Below are positions 32,336-44,924 of a stretch of 64,000 nucleotides of DNA, piece after piece; positions within the stretch are counted from its first letter, which is position 1, and every line of letters starts with the position of its first letter. The stretch covers positions 33,878,147-33,942,146 of the forward strand of contig NC_061797.1 of NCBI RefSeq assembly GCF_021462225.1, read 5' to 3'. Source of the stretch: Girardinichthys multiradiatus. Its lineage: Eukaryota > Chordata > Actinopteri > Cyprinodontiformes > Goodeidae. A program made the position numbers and the translations under genes. The notes under the pieces were generated by a model. The model ran no database searches. It was given only the letters and a program-made list of their open reading frames with translations, and had not been told where the DNA came from.

Positions 32336-33516
32336 TCAAAATATTAGCATATTGTGATGAAGTTCATTATTTTCCATAATGTAATGATAATTTAACATTC
32401 ATATATTTTAGATTCATTGCACACTTACTGAAATATTTCAGGTCTTTTATTGTCTTAATACGGATGATTTTGGCATACAGCTCATGAAAACCCAAAATTC
32501 CTATCCCACAAAATTAGCATATTTCATCCGACCAATAAAAGAAAAGTGTTTTTAATACAAAAAACCTTCAACCTTCAAATAATCATGTACAGTTATGCAC
32601 TCAATACTTGGTCGGGAATCCTTTGGCAGAAATGACTGCTTCAATGCAGCGTGGCATGGAGGCAATCAGCCTGTGGCACTGCTGAGGTCTTATGCAGGCC
32701 CAGGATGCTTCGATAGCGGCCTTTAGCTCATCCAGAGTGTTGGGTCTTGAGTCTCAATGTTCTCTTCACAATATCCCACAGATTCTCTATGGGGTGCTCC
32801 AAAATCTCCTGATAGCTAGCTGCATTGACCCTGCCCTTGATAAAACACAGTGGACCAACACCAGCAGCTGACACGGCACCCCAGACCATCACTGACTGTG
32901 GGTACTTGACACTGGACTTCTGGCATTTTGGCATTTCCTTCTCCCCAGTCTTCCTCCAGACTCTGGCACCTTGATTTCCGAATGACATGCAGAATTTGCT
33001 TTCATCTGAAAAAAGTACTTTGGACCACTGAGCAACAGTCCAGTGCTGCTTCTCTGTAGCCCAGGTCAGGTGCTTCTGCCGCGGTTTCTGGTTCAAAAGT
33101 GGCTTGACCTGGGGAATGCGGCACCTGTAGCCCATTTACTGCACACGCCTGTGCACGGTGGCTCTGGATGTTTCTACTCCAGACTCAGTCCACTGCTTCC
33201 GCAAGTCCCCCAAGGTCTGGAATCGGCCCTTCTCCACAATCTTCCTCAGGGTCTGGTCACATCTTCTCGTTGTGCAGCGTTTTCTGCCACACTTTTTCCT
33301 TCCCACAGACTTCCCACTGAGGTGCCTTGATACAGCCCTCTGGGAACAGCCTATTTGTTCAGAAATTTCTTTCTGTGTCTTACCCTCTTGCTTGAGGGTG
33401 TCAATAGTGGCCTTCTGGACAGCAGTCAGGTCGGCAGTCTTACCCATGATTGGGGTTTTGAGTGATGAACCAGGCTGGGAGTTTTAAAGGCCTCAGGAAT
33501 TTTTTGCAGGTGTTTA
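32336..33516 (-). mobile_element. Tc1-like DD34E transposon, copy C, one end lost
   Basis: The left end is intact, with TA at 32334-32335 and CAGGTCCTTCTCAAAATATT from 32336. Homology to copies A and B stops at about 33516 (TTGCAGGTGTTTA), so the right inverted repeat is missing. It has about 1,181 bp left and contains a disabled transposase. Confidence 0.85.
32601..33447 (-). pseudogene. Tc1-like DD34E transposase, disabled
   Basis: The frame starts normally at 33447 (MGKTADLTAV). It meets a nonsense codon TAA right after RRVQ (33136-33138), where copies A and B have GAA. It continues from GYRCRIPQ to 32800, where a deletion of about 50 residues fuses YQEILEH to PIENLW, removing the second catalytic Asp. 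A frameshift follows near 32755 (KRTLR/LKTQHSG). Confidence 0.88.
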
Positions 33517-35254
33517 ACAGGTCAAATATACACATAGGAACGCAGGGAGCAACACAAAAGGCACAAAGCAAATACCACAAGAATCAAAAGGTGATTGCAA
33601 CAAAGCCAAACACAGAGTCACAAAAACAGACTATGACACAGAGAGAGTAGGGAACAAATAATTATCTGCAAGAAGAAATATTAGGTTAATTATAAGCACA
33701 TCCATGTCTTTCACCTTACTTCTACCTTCCAATGACTCCAATTCACTAACCACATTAACAAAAAGGTACATTAGCTTTTTTTCCCCACATCTTAAAAACA
33801 AACAAACACACACCAAAAAAAAAATCAAGCTCTCTGAAAAATCACCAAATTGGTGTGTAATAAATCCCTGTGGATGTACTACATGATTTATGTACTAGTG
33901 TGCTTAATAGTGAGTGAAGGGAAGGGTGCATAGGCATCCGTTAAACATTAATGCTGACATCTTGGGTTGTGATGTGACCATTGTGACTGGTTGTTCCAAT
34001 TGCTGCCGCTTACATTAATGTTAATGTGCTAACAGACAGAACCCCCCCCCACCCCAGATTTCTGTCGGACACAAAGCTGGTACTCCAGAGTGAAGTTTTC
34101 ATTAAAACCCAATTTTTCTTTCATTCTCTGTAATTTCCCCTCTTACTTTTTAAATCAGGGGTTCTACTTTTTTCCTTTTATATTTGTCATAAAACAAAGT
34201 AATTAAATCAATACCATGAAAATCACTAAAATGTCAAGTTTTTTTCTTAAAATCGAATGACATGCACATTGTTCCCATCAGGACCTATGAGAAACAGCAG
34301 GCTTGCAAACGTTTCTTTTGAAGGTGTGTATATAGCTCACAGAGAGGGGAAGCAACTGTTAGAGTAATTATTTGAACAAATACCCAGGTTTCTGCCATAA
34401 TCTGTCACCTTTTTTCTGTTGTGTGAACCGTCACCGCTGCCATATCAGTTTTGTGTTGCAAGTCAGTTTAACGCCGACTTGTTTTTAGATTTTAGCTTCT
34501 GCATCATCCTTGTCCACTTCACTGTCTGCTCTGATGTCTGCTGTGCTATTGGTAAAAGTTGCAATGATAATAGATCCATATAGTGACAAGTCTTTTGTCG
34601 TTTTATTAGGTCACAAAATACACTCAGCATTGGTCATGGTGAGGCATCAACCTAGACAATTTATACCAGCTAAATTCAATGTGGTTGCTCCCCAAAAGCA
34701 AAAAATGCAACAGCAACATGCTACTACTTCAAAGCAAGAATGGCACCTGATGTACAGTCATACAGGAAGAGTATTCTTCACACACAAATGTAGACACACA
34801 GTGCCTACATTCATAAGTTTGGGCTCTCCATTCATAAAGTTAACAGCAGAAACTTGATGTGGTGTCATTCACACTCTGCAGCAGACCTTTAAAAAAGGGA
34901 TATTACTGCTATTATTACTGCTATGCTAGTTTTGCAATGGATATCAAGCTGTTGAGCATTTTGCAATGTTCAAATTTGGTAAAATTCTTCAGCAAATTCC
35001 CTGAAAGGTTTAGAGACTTTATGTGGAATAAAACATTTCTATTTCTAAATAACAAAGCTTTATTAGAGTGCAAATTTGAATTATTAAACCTTTATAAATA
35101 CATTAACTGTGTTTGTTCAAGGGTAAATGCAAGCATAAAAAAAATCAATAGAAACTGCAAAATAAAACTGCTTAAGCAATACAGTTAACAGTTAATGTAC
35201 GTAATCTTCAACATGGAAACCACTGTAGTCCTTATGTGGTTTTTTGGGTTTGTT

Positions 35255-35268
35255 AATAAACAACCTTC

Positions 35269-35297
<29 letters not shown>
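35255..35297 (+). repeat. Poly(A) tract with upstream AATAAA, probable retroposon tail
   Basis: AATAAA at 35255-35260 is followed 8 bases later by 29 consecutive A residues (35269-35297). This looks like the 3' end of a reverse-transcribed polyadenylated RNA. The upstream sequence (34500-35254) is not recognised. Confidence 0.55.
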
Positions 35298-35299
<2 letters not shown>

Positions 35300-35678
35300 T
35301 TATAGAGTAAACATTTTACTATGTGTGGTGCAGAACTCTTTATTTTAAAAGAACACATTTATTTTTAGTATTCTTATTTAGAACATGTATGGAGTTCATT
35401 AATATAAAAGAGTGGAAAGATTGAAAGTAATTTTTTGCAAACATTTACTATTTAATGTTTTTTAGAAAAATGCACTGAAGGATTAGACCTGCATTAGCTG
35501 ACTGCACTTAACTACGCTGAGCCTACTCCCTCACTTCCCCCATCTTTCCTCCTCTGTCAGTCCTTTCTCCCTCAGGCTGCGTTTTCCTCCGTTGTTCTCT
35601 ACATCGTTACCATAATCAGATAAGACAACTACCTAGGGAGCACCAGCATCCCTACAGCACCTTGCTTCTGGCACCTTG

Positions 35679-35682
<4 letters not shown>

Positions 35683-35740
<58 letters not shown>
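35683..35740. repeat. TG/GA compound microsatellite
   Basis: About 22 TG units (35683-35726) are followed directly by about 7 GA units. Confidence 0.97.
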
Positions 35741-35741
<1 letters not shown>

Positions 35742-37534
35742 AATGCTCCTGGCACTTGGAAATCGGTATTCCTTTTGACTGTCTTTTTTTTGTGTTTTGA
35801 TCTGTACAAACTGGCAGATGACTGGTGTGTGCATGTGTGTGTGTGTGTCTATATGTGGATAGGGAGGGTTTCTACTTCACTCCTTAGAGTAATATCTGCA
35901 TTGTGGTTGACAGACTGCTACAAATTACCAGTGAGGGGTGAGTTTGTGTCAGTGTATTTATGTGACAGAGCAAGTACAGAAGTGTGTGTGCATGCATGAG
36001 TGATATGAGTACACGAATAGTGTTTGTGTGTCAAGGATAATTATAATCTTTTTCTGAATGGTCAAAACTGATCACATCTCCATACCATTACAGACTGATG
36101 TACAGAAAGACACAACCAGACAAAGCATCAAAACACCTCAAAGCTACACAAATGCAACACACTTCAAGAAAAACGCCTAAAAGCCTCACTCCATGTCTCG
36201 TCTGAACTGGCACATCGAGCAGTGTGCTATGCATAGGCACATATGACAACTTTATCCCTAGAAGGGATTTTGCATACTGTACATACACTGTCTACAATCT
36301 GAGCCATCAGCAACACTGCATTTAGCCAACAACAGGTTGGGCTGCCACATTTTTCAAACATCAACACCCATCAGCATACTGTAAACTAAGGTGTCAAGTT
36401 AGATTCTCTGCTCTGGCAAAATAATGCTGCTGAGAGTTGAAATGATGCTGCAAATTGCTGAGTTTTCACACAGGAGCTCGATTTTTAAACAAATCACAAA
36501 AGAGAGCTAGTTCATGCTCACACAGAGATTTTCATTTCTCTAAACCTATGTAGCACAAGTTATATAAAAAGAGGAAATGGTCCACTTAAAAAGTATTGGA
36601 GTGCTAAACTGAGTTTTGCTAAATATTAAATGCAACAGTTAAATTGAGAACTTGAGTATTTATGTAATGTAGTGTGATCACTGGTTATGTAACAGGAAGG
36701 GACTACAACAAATACTTTTACACAAAATGAAACAGTGTCTTAAAATATGGGTCAGTTCAAAATGACAAAAAGCAAGAAGATAATTTAGATTACAGGCATC
36801 TAAAAATGACAAGGCTCCTCAAGGTAACCCGTTTGTCTGGGTTGTATCTTGGCTGTTACCCATGATGATGAAAGAGTGAGACTGTCCAGTGGAAAAATCT
36901 GTAAAATGATCCACTTCACCAGAAACCAGAATAACACACACAGGGATTCATTTAGGCTTCAAAATTCTCTCCACTTCACTAGCTGCCATTTAAGAGTGAT
37001 GAAGGCTAGTGAAAGACTTTTTTGTCCATGAAGGCCTTGTATTACTGACTTCCAACGACCTACAACATTTCAAGTTGATATACACCACTTAAGTTAAGCG
37101 GGGTAGATGAAAAAAAAAAACAAAAAACAAACGTGATAAAAAAATATTTGAAACTTGAAACTTTAAAGAGAGATATGTGAAACGCATGACAAAGGTTGAT
37201 GCTATGAGGAAAGACTATGGCACTGCAGGAAGAGGAAGACAAATTATTTACCTCTCTGTACTGCTGATTATAGAGAAAATGCTGTGCTCTTTCTTCAGCT
37301 TATTTGTTTTTTCCTAAAATGCAACAGCAAACTGAGAGTCACGTTACCTAACATGTTTCTTTTTCTGGTTGATGCATTAAATAAACTGGAATAAAAACAC
37401 CCTTATCAAATTTATTAGTATTAAATACAATACTCCATAATGGCTACTTTATTATTGGCTACAATTAAACCTTCGAGTCTGAACTTCCAATCCAGTGTCA
37501 TAATATTGATCCTCAAACTATTTAGATTTCTCAC

Positions 37535-37703
37535 CTGCAAAGTAAGATGTGTCCACCTGTTTAGCAGTAGCCGGCCCTCTGTTCTGAAGCTTACCATCAG
37601 AGAGGTTGGATTGTTGGTTTGACCATATCTGAAGGTTACAGCCCGCTCAGACGCTGTCAGAGAAAAAACCAAATGCTTCTCTGAGCTCTTCTCCAGTACC
37701 GTC
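37535..37703 (-). CDS. ush2a: ush2a coding exon 4: laminin-G-like domain
   Basis: The acceptor is TTGTAG|GACGGT and the donor TTGCAG|GTGAGA, phase 0. It encodes residues 175-231, MTVLEKSSEKHLVFSLTA... through RWTHLTLQ. The VLEK..., VFSLT.SE and RWTHL.LQV pattern is the middle of the LamG-like fold and follows human usherin closely. At 169 nt it is one codon longer than the 166 nt I recall for human exon 3. It sits between the 7.0-kb and 17.9-kb introns. Confidence 0.92.
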
Positions 37704-38240
37704 CTACAAGAAAGCATACACAGTAAATTAGAAATAAATTTAAATATTTCAAAATTTAACGGTCTACAAACAGCGGCTTAAAATTCATCTAAGCAGAATT
37801 AACATGACCTAAAACCAGAAAACACAAACCCACTGAAGCTGAGCACTAGTGCATCTAGCCCCTCATTTTGACATTTTCCCACTGAATCTCAATATTTTAC
37901 ACGACCGCGAGGGTTTCAATGTTGCACCGTGCACATACATGCACAACCGCTACGTGTCATATTAACCACCTTCACTGATGTTTTATAGGAAATCATGGCT
38001 TTTATGAACCCAGGGCAGCATACCCAATAAATCACAGAATACTATAGATGGATTCATGAGAAAAAGAGCTTTTAAATTTACAATAGACAGTGAGCCCATG
38101 CAGACTTGCATATGCATGTGTACATCATTCAAATGTTTTCAGCACTAAACAATGAATTACCAATATATACATTTCTCACAGGTAAAAGCCAGTTGCTTAA
38201 ATTCTTCAAAAGCAGAATGGGTAAAGGATGATGTAAAATC

Positions 38241-38286
38241 ATACATATATATACATACATATACACGTATATATATATATATACAC

Positions 38287-38333
<47 letters not shown>
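38241..38333. repeat. TA-rich microsatellite
   Basis: Imperfect ATAC/ATAT units lead into a pure TA run up to 38333. Confidence 0.95.
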
Positions 38334-38334
<1 letters not shown>

Positions 38335-39169
38335 CATAGTTTTGTTTCCTGTGAAGTTTAAAGTATTCCCACACTTTGGACATTTTCTATAATCACTTTC
38401 TTTCTTTCTACTTTTCTGTGTTTTTTTGTTTTCTTTTTACCCCCGCTCTGTAGCTGATAACTACACTTGGCATATCAGGCTATCATTTGCAGAAGAGTGT
38501 GTGTTCAATAAAAATAGTCACATGGTCGAAACACAGTGCACCAAATAGTTAAACAGAATTTAACAAAGCCTCGTGGGAGATAATTAGCCTTGAGGAATTT
38601 TAGTTATTGAGGTATTCAAATCATTCAAGGAATCGTTTCAGCCCTAGTTAATTTCTAATTCGCTAAATACTTGTTTGTACACACTACTGAAGTGTAATTG
38701 AAGTCCAGGTCCTCCAGACATTGGGACCTTTATATCCAACAATGAACATGTGGCCAAATACTCATTGGCCATATATATTTATTCATTTGCTATAGCAACT
38801 GCACACGATTGGCTATCCGGCTGCACCGCTGGGGCACTCTTAACAGTGCCCCATGATAGAAGTATACCAGTCTGTCTGTGGGAATTCTCTGGTGAATCAA
38901 TATCAATAGGAGGGAAATGTAGTTCATATATATTTCATATTACATAGAGGTACACCTTAGTCAGTAAAACTGAGATAGACAGACTGACATCAGAAATATA
39001 AATTTACTATATATTTACATTTCCCCGTTTTATCAGGGAGGGAGGCGCCACCTATGGGCCGGCCACAACTGAGTCTTACCTATCATTGTGTTGCCAACTG
39101 ACCCAGACTAAAAGACCATTTAGAGGCTCAGGAAGCCTTTGCAGGTTTTGAATAAATTAGCTGATTGTA

Positions 39170-39436
39170 TACACAGTGCCACAGTTCGTAGCACTGTTGC
39201 CTTGCAGCAAGAAGGTCCTGGGTTCTACTCCTGGCCAGGGGTCTTTCTGCATGGAGTTTGCATGTTCCCCATGTGCATGCATGGGTTCTCACCGGGTACT
39301 CCTGCTTCCTCCTACAGTCCGAAAACATGACTGTTAGGTAAATTGGTCTCTCTAAATTGCTCTTAGGTATGAATGAGTGTGTGCGTGGTTGTTTGTCCTG
39401 TACGTCTCTGTGTTGCCCTGCAATGGATTGGCGACT
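39170..39436 (+). mobile_element. Teleost SINE-like repeat, 3' truncated
   Basis: Same family as 24995-25310. Here the B-box-like GGTTCTACTCC (39221-39231) is retained while the A-box region is eroded (CCACAGTTCGTAGCAC). The body is recognisable through GGATTGGCGACTG, where the copy stops abruptly at a Tc1 fragment. Confidence 0.6.
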
Positions 39437-39600
39437 GCTAAATTTTGGGTTTTCATGATCTGTAAGCCATAATAATGATCGTGACAAGAAATAAATGTCT
39501 GAAATATTTCACTATGTGTGATGAAACCATATAATTTATGAGTTTCACGTTCTAAAATGAGTGATAAATATAGAACTTTCATTATATTTTAGTGCTGGAA
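39437..39600 (+). mobile_element. Tc1-like terminal repeat fragment
   Basis: The sequence TAAATTTTGGGTTTTCATGA and the following 140 bp resemble the long inverted repeat of the DD34E family (compare 6860-7010), with about one third of positions changed and small indels. No transposase remains. Confidence 0.6.
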
Positions 39601-41274
39601 ACCCTTAGGATCATTTTACTTTAGGTGTGATTTTACTCTTGAGTTAGTACTTTAGTTTTTCCCACTGGTCTAGCTACCTTCCCCATGATAACTTTCTTCA
39701 ACCTAATGAGATTATAAAACAATGTAAAACAGTAAATAAAGGAACTCTGAACAAACCTCCCCATTTCTATAATTGTTTTCATCGCAGACTTGTTGAACAC
39801 ATAATTTGGGGGAGTTGACCAGACAAAAAAAAAAAACTTGACAGCAGGACAATCCAAGATGGCAGTAAAAAGAAAGTTAATAGGGTGTACAAACTAAAAT
39901 AAAAATCCCTAAACATGATAAAACAATCAGCTTCTGAGAGTACAGTGTTGATGTAATAAATAGCATGGGTTGTAAGAACAGGTGGTTAGCTCTGTCCATT
40001 GTTCAAATGAGGGGATGTGAAATCACAGAGGGAGAGACAAACAAAAAAAAAACAAAAAAAAACTGAGGAGCGATGGACAGAGGTGGAGACAGAGACCTCC
40101 TTTCATCTGGCTTCTTTGATGGCAGCCATGATCATCTGTACAACAAAAGATGGATGGGCAACAATGGCAAGAATAACAGGGGCAGAGAAAGTGAGTGAGT
40201 GAGTGAGAGGGGAGATATGACTCTACTGAGACGCATTCAGCCACACAGGTGTCATGTTCGGTAGGCCAAGACAACAAGAGTTTTCCATCATCCGACTTCA
40301 CAGACAAATGACTTCCTAAACACACTGAGAAATATCTCGCGATCTGACAATCCCATTTAAATTTCTCTAACAGCAATAACATCCAGTACATGACCAGATC
40401 ATGTAACCATTAATGTGTTGTGCCTGAGCTTCATGCAAACTTGATGCTTCTCTTAAGTCATACCCGCAGATATTTTCAGCAAAAAAGCCGATATAAATGC
40501 ATACACACAATGTTAGATAAGTGAAGTGAAAAAAACTGCTTGTAAAAAACACATCAAATACACAAATAGATGTGATTCCTTGATTGTCTACACTGCACAT
40601 AAATGTATGCTCAACTTGCAACTTACCATCTTTATCAAACCGCAGTTACTTAATTCAGCTCATCAGAATAAAACCTACATTTGTCATTAAACCTGAATTA
40701 GTGAAAACGGTGTTGTTTGAAAATAACATTTATATGAATAAAAACATAACTAGTGAAATTATTAAAGTTCTGGAGATCTTTCCCAAGAAATAAAACAAGA
40801 ATATGATGAACTCTTAGGCCCATTAATTCTGATTATGTAACATAGAACCAGAACAAAAATTCCCAGTATCTAAATACAAAAAAGCAAACACTGTCACCAA
40901 AATTCCACAAAAAGTTTCAAATGACAATCCTATTGAAAAATACCTAAACAAAAAGACACGTTTTAAAACAAGCAGAATTGAGTGTTCAAGAAACCCAACA
41001 TTAGTCAGAAATGGCAAGTTTGAGACAAAGACTCAAGTCGTAAAAATAAAAGACTTCAGACTCAAGTTAGACTCGACATAGCTTTAGAAAATTGTTTCCC
41101 AATATTATAAAAAATTATCCAGCCCACAGTGAGGAGAAAAAAAACCCTCTGAACTCTAATTCATCACAATCGCAATACATCACAAAGGAGTGGACATTAT
41201 GAAGAGAGAGATAAACAGGTGCTAGGTTATTAGATAAAAAAGCATTTTTTTTTTCATTTATTCAGAAATTCAAC

Positions 41275-42405
41275 ATGGGCGGCACTATGCAGGGCAGTTA
41301 CCTTGCTCTCGCAGCGTACTGTGTGGGGGGGGATGACGCGGCAGGTGTGGTTGGAGCTGGGGGCCATGTGAGGGGCTCGCGCCGTGCGGATGTGTTTTCA
41401 TCGGCCTTTCATGGGTGGAGATCTTCTGCAAGTGTGTGCCCCTGTGGTAAGGGGATTCATGGAATTTGTGTTCAGGGGCATGACTTCGATCTCTGTGTCC
41501 TGGTTGGGGGTGGCCCGGTGAGGAGATTCATGTTGGGGTATCGGTACCTGGACCTGGGAGCATAGAGTTTGTATGGGTGTGAGTGAGTGTACGGCATCTA
41601 TTATTGTGTGTCTTTACGATGAGTGTGTGGGTGTTTGTCTGTGTATACGTGAGGGTAGGAACATGTGATTGGGACTGCGTGTGCTACGTTTCTGTCAGGT
41701 TGGGTCTTGGACTGCCCCCCCCTTCTGGATCATCTTAGGTCCCCCATCAAATCTGGGGTCTATTTCCCCCTGGTCACACTCCCCGGCGGTGCATTGGTGG
41801 ATCTTGGTGTCCGGGGTTGGGTTCTGGCTCACTCCCGGTGGCTGCATGGCGGGACCTGATTCCCCTGACTCTGTTGGACCTCTGCTAGGAGGACTCAGCT
41901 CTGGTTCCATGCCTGGATCTGCTCTGGCATACCTGGCAGTTGGCCGGACCTGTGGGCTTGTCCTTGCAGCTCCCTGGGGCTTCAGCGCTGTGGCTGCTGG
42001 GTGGTGCACCCAGGGCTCCCCTCTGCTCTTCCCTGGGGTGCGAAGGGAGACTCGGGTCCTGGGGGGGCAGGTCTGTGGCTCCAAACTCTTCTGTCTCCGC
42101 CTCAAGTCCTGGGGGGCAGGTCTGTGACTTCTCACCCAGCTGTTAAAATATTCTCATGGAGAAAATGTATATACACAAGTGCGCTTACACATACACTCAC
42201 AGGTGTTTGGATTCAGGTATTTACAGATGCACAGATATAGTTTATTTTTATTGCATTTGAAACAATCCCAAAGCAATTTCTAATAAAGTTTATTATATAT
42301 ATATCAAGCGGTCCATTATAGCGAAAACCATAATGCTCCACTGGTGACAGTAAACATGCTGGGCTTCTTCTTGGCACTCGGACAACAATTCTGAGTGCCA
42401 CTCTG
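41275..42405 (-). repeat. Unclassified GC-rich interspersed repeat, copy 1
   Basis: Read on the minus strand from 42405, it begins GTGGCACTCAGAATTGTTGT. It then has a TTTATTAGAAATTGCTTTGG block, and continues into a GC-rich body (CAGACCTGCCCCCCAGGAC repeated with variation). The same order of blocks occurs at 60029-61215 on the plus strand. Long open frames on both strands (for example 41695-42135) follow from high GC and few stops, and match no protein I know. Confidence 0.6.
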
Positions 42406-44705
42406 CCGGACAGGACACATTAAAACATATGAAATTCAACCTAGCAGGTTTTGATCTCTTAACATTTTTCTCAGCGCATAAATGCCTATTTATATTTCTA
42501 AAATGGCAAATATTACATTTGATTAATTTTCAAAATACTAAAGTAGCCTTTAGCAGTTAAATGTTAAATGATTAAAACATAATTTAATAAATATAAAAGA
42601 ATTTAAAAGGTAGTTAAATGTTTGTGTGGTAATTTAGACCTAGGGACAAACAGAACAAGTTTGGAATCCTAACCTACCCCTTTGCAGGGTTACAGCTACA
42701 GTAGATATAGTGGATTTGACTAGGAAATGTTTTTTTCAGTTGTTAAAGACTTGAATTTGACTTGGGGCAAGAGACTTGATTTGGAAAAACTGACTTGTGA
42801 ACATCTCAGATTGCTGTATGAAAATAGATATGGTTGCCAATAAAAGTCAACAGATCTCTTTTGTACATGTATTCGCCTTGTCTATACACTGGTTGGTGTA
42901 TGTGATTGAAAGCTGATCTAAGCCTCTGTAACCATGCACCACACTGGCAAGGCCTGGAACATACTGGCACAGTCTCTCTCACTTTCTCCAACACTCAAAG
43001 AGTCTAAGTAGGACATGACAGCTTGTTGTTTCCTGATGGTGAAGCTGACCTGAACAGGCATGACATATTCTTTGTGAGATCAGCTTGTCACGGTTTTCCC
43101 TTTCACAAACATCTACAAAATAGTAAAGTGCTATTTTGATACTTCACAATATCTTGAAATGTATGCTGGTAAATGAAAGGATGTGTTTTACATGCGTCTA
43201 AACATGAGGAAATTATGTGCATTTGTGAAACATCAAGTGCTGTTACATATTTAAAGTTTGCGTGTCCCTTTTTATGTGCCCTTATGTAATACAGTGTAAG
43301 ATGACATTTTTTTTAATTCACAATGTTCTATGACTTATCAGTTCAAGCATTCAGGATACAGATGTGAGTGAATCATCATTGATGAAGATGGTGCATCTGC
43401 ACAGCACAGAAAGAGATTAAGTGTTATTGGTTCATTACTGGGACATTTCAGTTGCACTTGTGTCCATTTCATAGCAGTGGCACGTGTACAGTATAAGGCA
43501 CTGCTGGAACAATATTTACTAAAAGCTGTATATACTCATATGCCACTGAAATGCATGGCAAATGATGCAATACTGTGGTAAGGTGTTCACCTGCAGCAGA
43601 TAACTATCTCAAAATCTTTACTTCGATGGAATATAAGTGGAGATAAGTCTTTCAGCTCTCAGCTTTTCAGAGCAGGGCCAGAAACAAAGCAGACTTCTAC
43701 TACTTTACAATATCTCTAATCTCAAATGGTAAACCACCTCAAGCAAAAATGTTTTATAAAGCTTTAAACCTCATTTACAAAAATACAAACAAAAAAAAAT
43801 GGCATGTCAAGGTCTGTTACAGATACCTTCCACCAACAAATACTTAAAAGACATAACCTTTTACTGGATATCCAGCTATAGTAAAGGTGGTCTTGAGTCA
43901 TAACCTCTAAACACAACGCCAGTTGAAAATATCTGAACTATCCTTACAACTGGCTACTCTATTTTTACACCTGTAAAATAAACAGACAAATAAAAGGCCG
44001 AAAGGTAGGCATATTATAACCTACTAAAAGGACTCAAAAACATTTCAGTGTTTTGCGTCACTAGAACAGTCTTTTAAGATTTAAATGAACAGAGAAACTA
44101 AGTGAAAAGAATAAAATCATCCTTGTTGGTAAATCTGACCAGTAGGTTTGTATAATTCACCAATATAAGGATGACGGGCTTTTTACATTAAATGAACCTT
44201 CATAGTTTCAGGTTACAATTTATTCATGATTCTTTGCATTTACTTTTTTATGTAGGCCATTTCTCCATAAGGGATAGGATTTTATTAGACAACAGCTCTG
44301 GCCATGGCTGTTACACTGTCTAGCTATCTGATAGTTGATTCAAAATGTCAACTGATGCAGTTTACCTTTCAACAAAACACTCCTTTATGTCAAAGTGGCA
44401 CACTGATTTGTCAGTTTAGAGGGGAGGACGTACTTAAAGTCATGTATCTTCCAAAAGCAACCCTCTGATATCCAATATGTTGGAAACATAGTCACTTGGC
44501 AATGCCAGCTTAATTATCTAGAGACATTTAGTTTTTTTAAAAAAAGCTTTTGAACACTTCTTTCTTTTATTCAACACAGGAAATTTTTTCAGTTGCTAAT
44601 AAACAACAGCAAATATTTGAATCCATTCAAATAAAGCCTGGGACATTAATTTATGTATCTGACAAATATTTCAGGTTATCTAAATTTATGAAACATATAA
44701 CTCAC

Positions 44706-44924
44706 ATCTCCCCAGTAGAGCTTGGTTTTAACCACACTGCCAAGGTGAGGGAACCACGTGGTCCTATTGCCTGTGAAGGAGGAGTGACCAGACATCCATC
44801 TCTGCTGGGTTGAAACAGTATACCATCAGGTCCAGCAAAAAGTCCATCTGAACTTGTTTTGCTTTCAGCCTCTGTCTGAGTCCCAGGATGAGTGTCAACA
44901 GTGTCTTCAGTTACACACGTACTC
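44706..44924 (-). CDS. ush2a: ush2a coding exon 3: start of laminin-G-like domain
   Basis: The acceptor is CTACCAG|GAGTAC and the donor GAGAT|GTGAGT, which splits an ATG codon after two bases. It encodes residues 103 to about 174. The first half (STCVTEDTVDTHPG...) is variable. The end, GSLTLAVWLKP, is the start of the LamG-like beta-sandwich and is nearly identical to the human SFTLAVWLKP. The frame was fixed by the flanking exons: AG + G gives Arg at the 5' side, and AT + G gives Met at the 3' side. Confidence 0.91.

Larger units (their letters stand above)
19592..37534 (-). other. ush2a: ush2a intron D (about 17.9 kb)
   Basis: The largest intron. It carries a Rex1 LINE with nested Tc1 copy B, a SINE-like repeat, a complete DD36E Tc1 element, L2-like debris, Tc1 copy C, a poly(A)-tailed sequence and a TG/GA microsatellite. 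Stretches with nothing recognised: 19592-21200 (pyrimidine-rich around 20330-20600, purine-rich around 20758-20830), 25311-25900, 28490-30180, 31480-32335, 33517-35268 and 35745-37534. At about 30650-31475 the text resembles the LTR end of a teleost retroelement (ending near GTATGTGGGTCAG), but this is weak. Confidence 0.85.
37704..44705 (-). other. ush2a: ush2a intron C (about 7.0 kb)
   Basis: Holds a TA microsatellite (38241-38333), a SINE-like repeat joined to a Tc1 end fragment (39170-39600) and a GC-rich unclassified repeat (about 41275-42405). The stretches 37704-38240, 38334-39169, 39601-41270 and 42410-44705 are AT-rich intron in which I recognise no gene or repeat family. Confidence 0.85.

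Noticed and set aside
35676..35999. 107-codon frame starting in a TG repeat
   Set aside because: Cys-Val repeats are a translated microsatellite.
41695..42135. 146-codon minus-strand frame in the GC-rich repeat, with a 152-codon frame on the plus strand
   Set aside because: Both strands are open at the same place and the protein is low-complexity; explained by GC content rather than coding.
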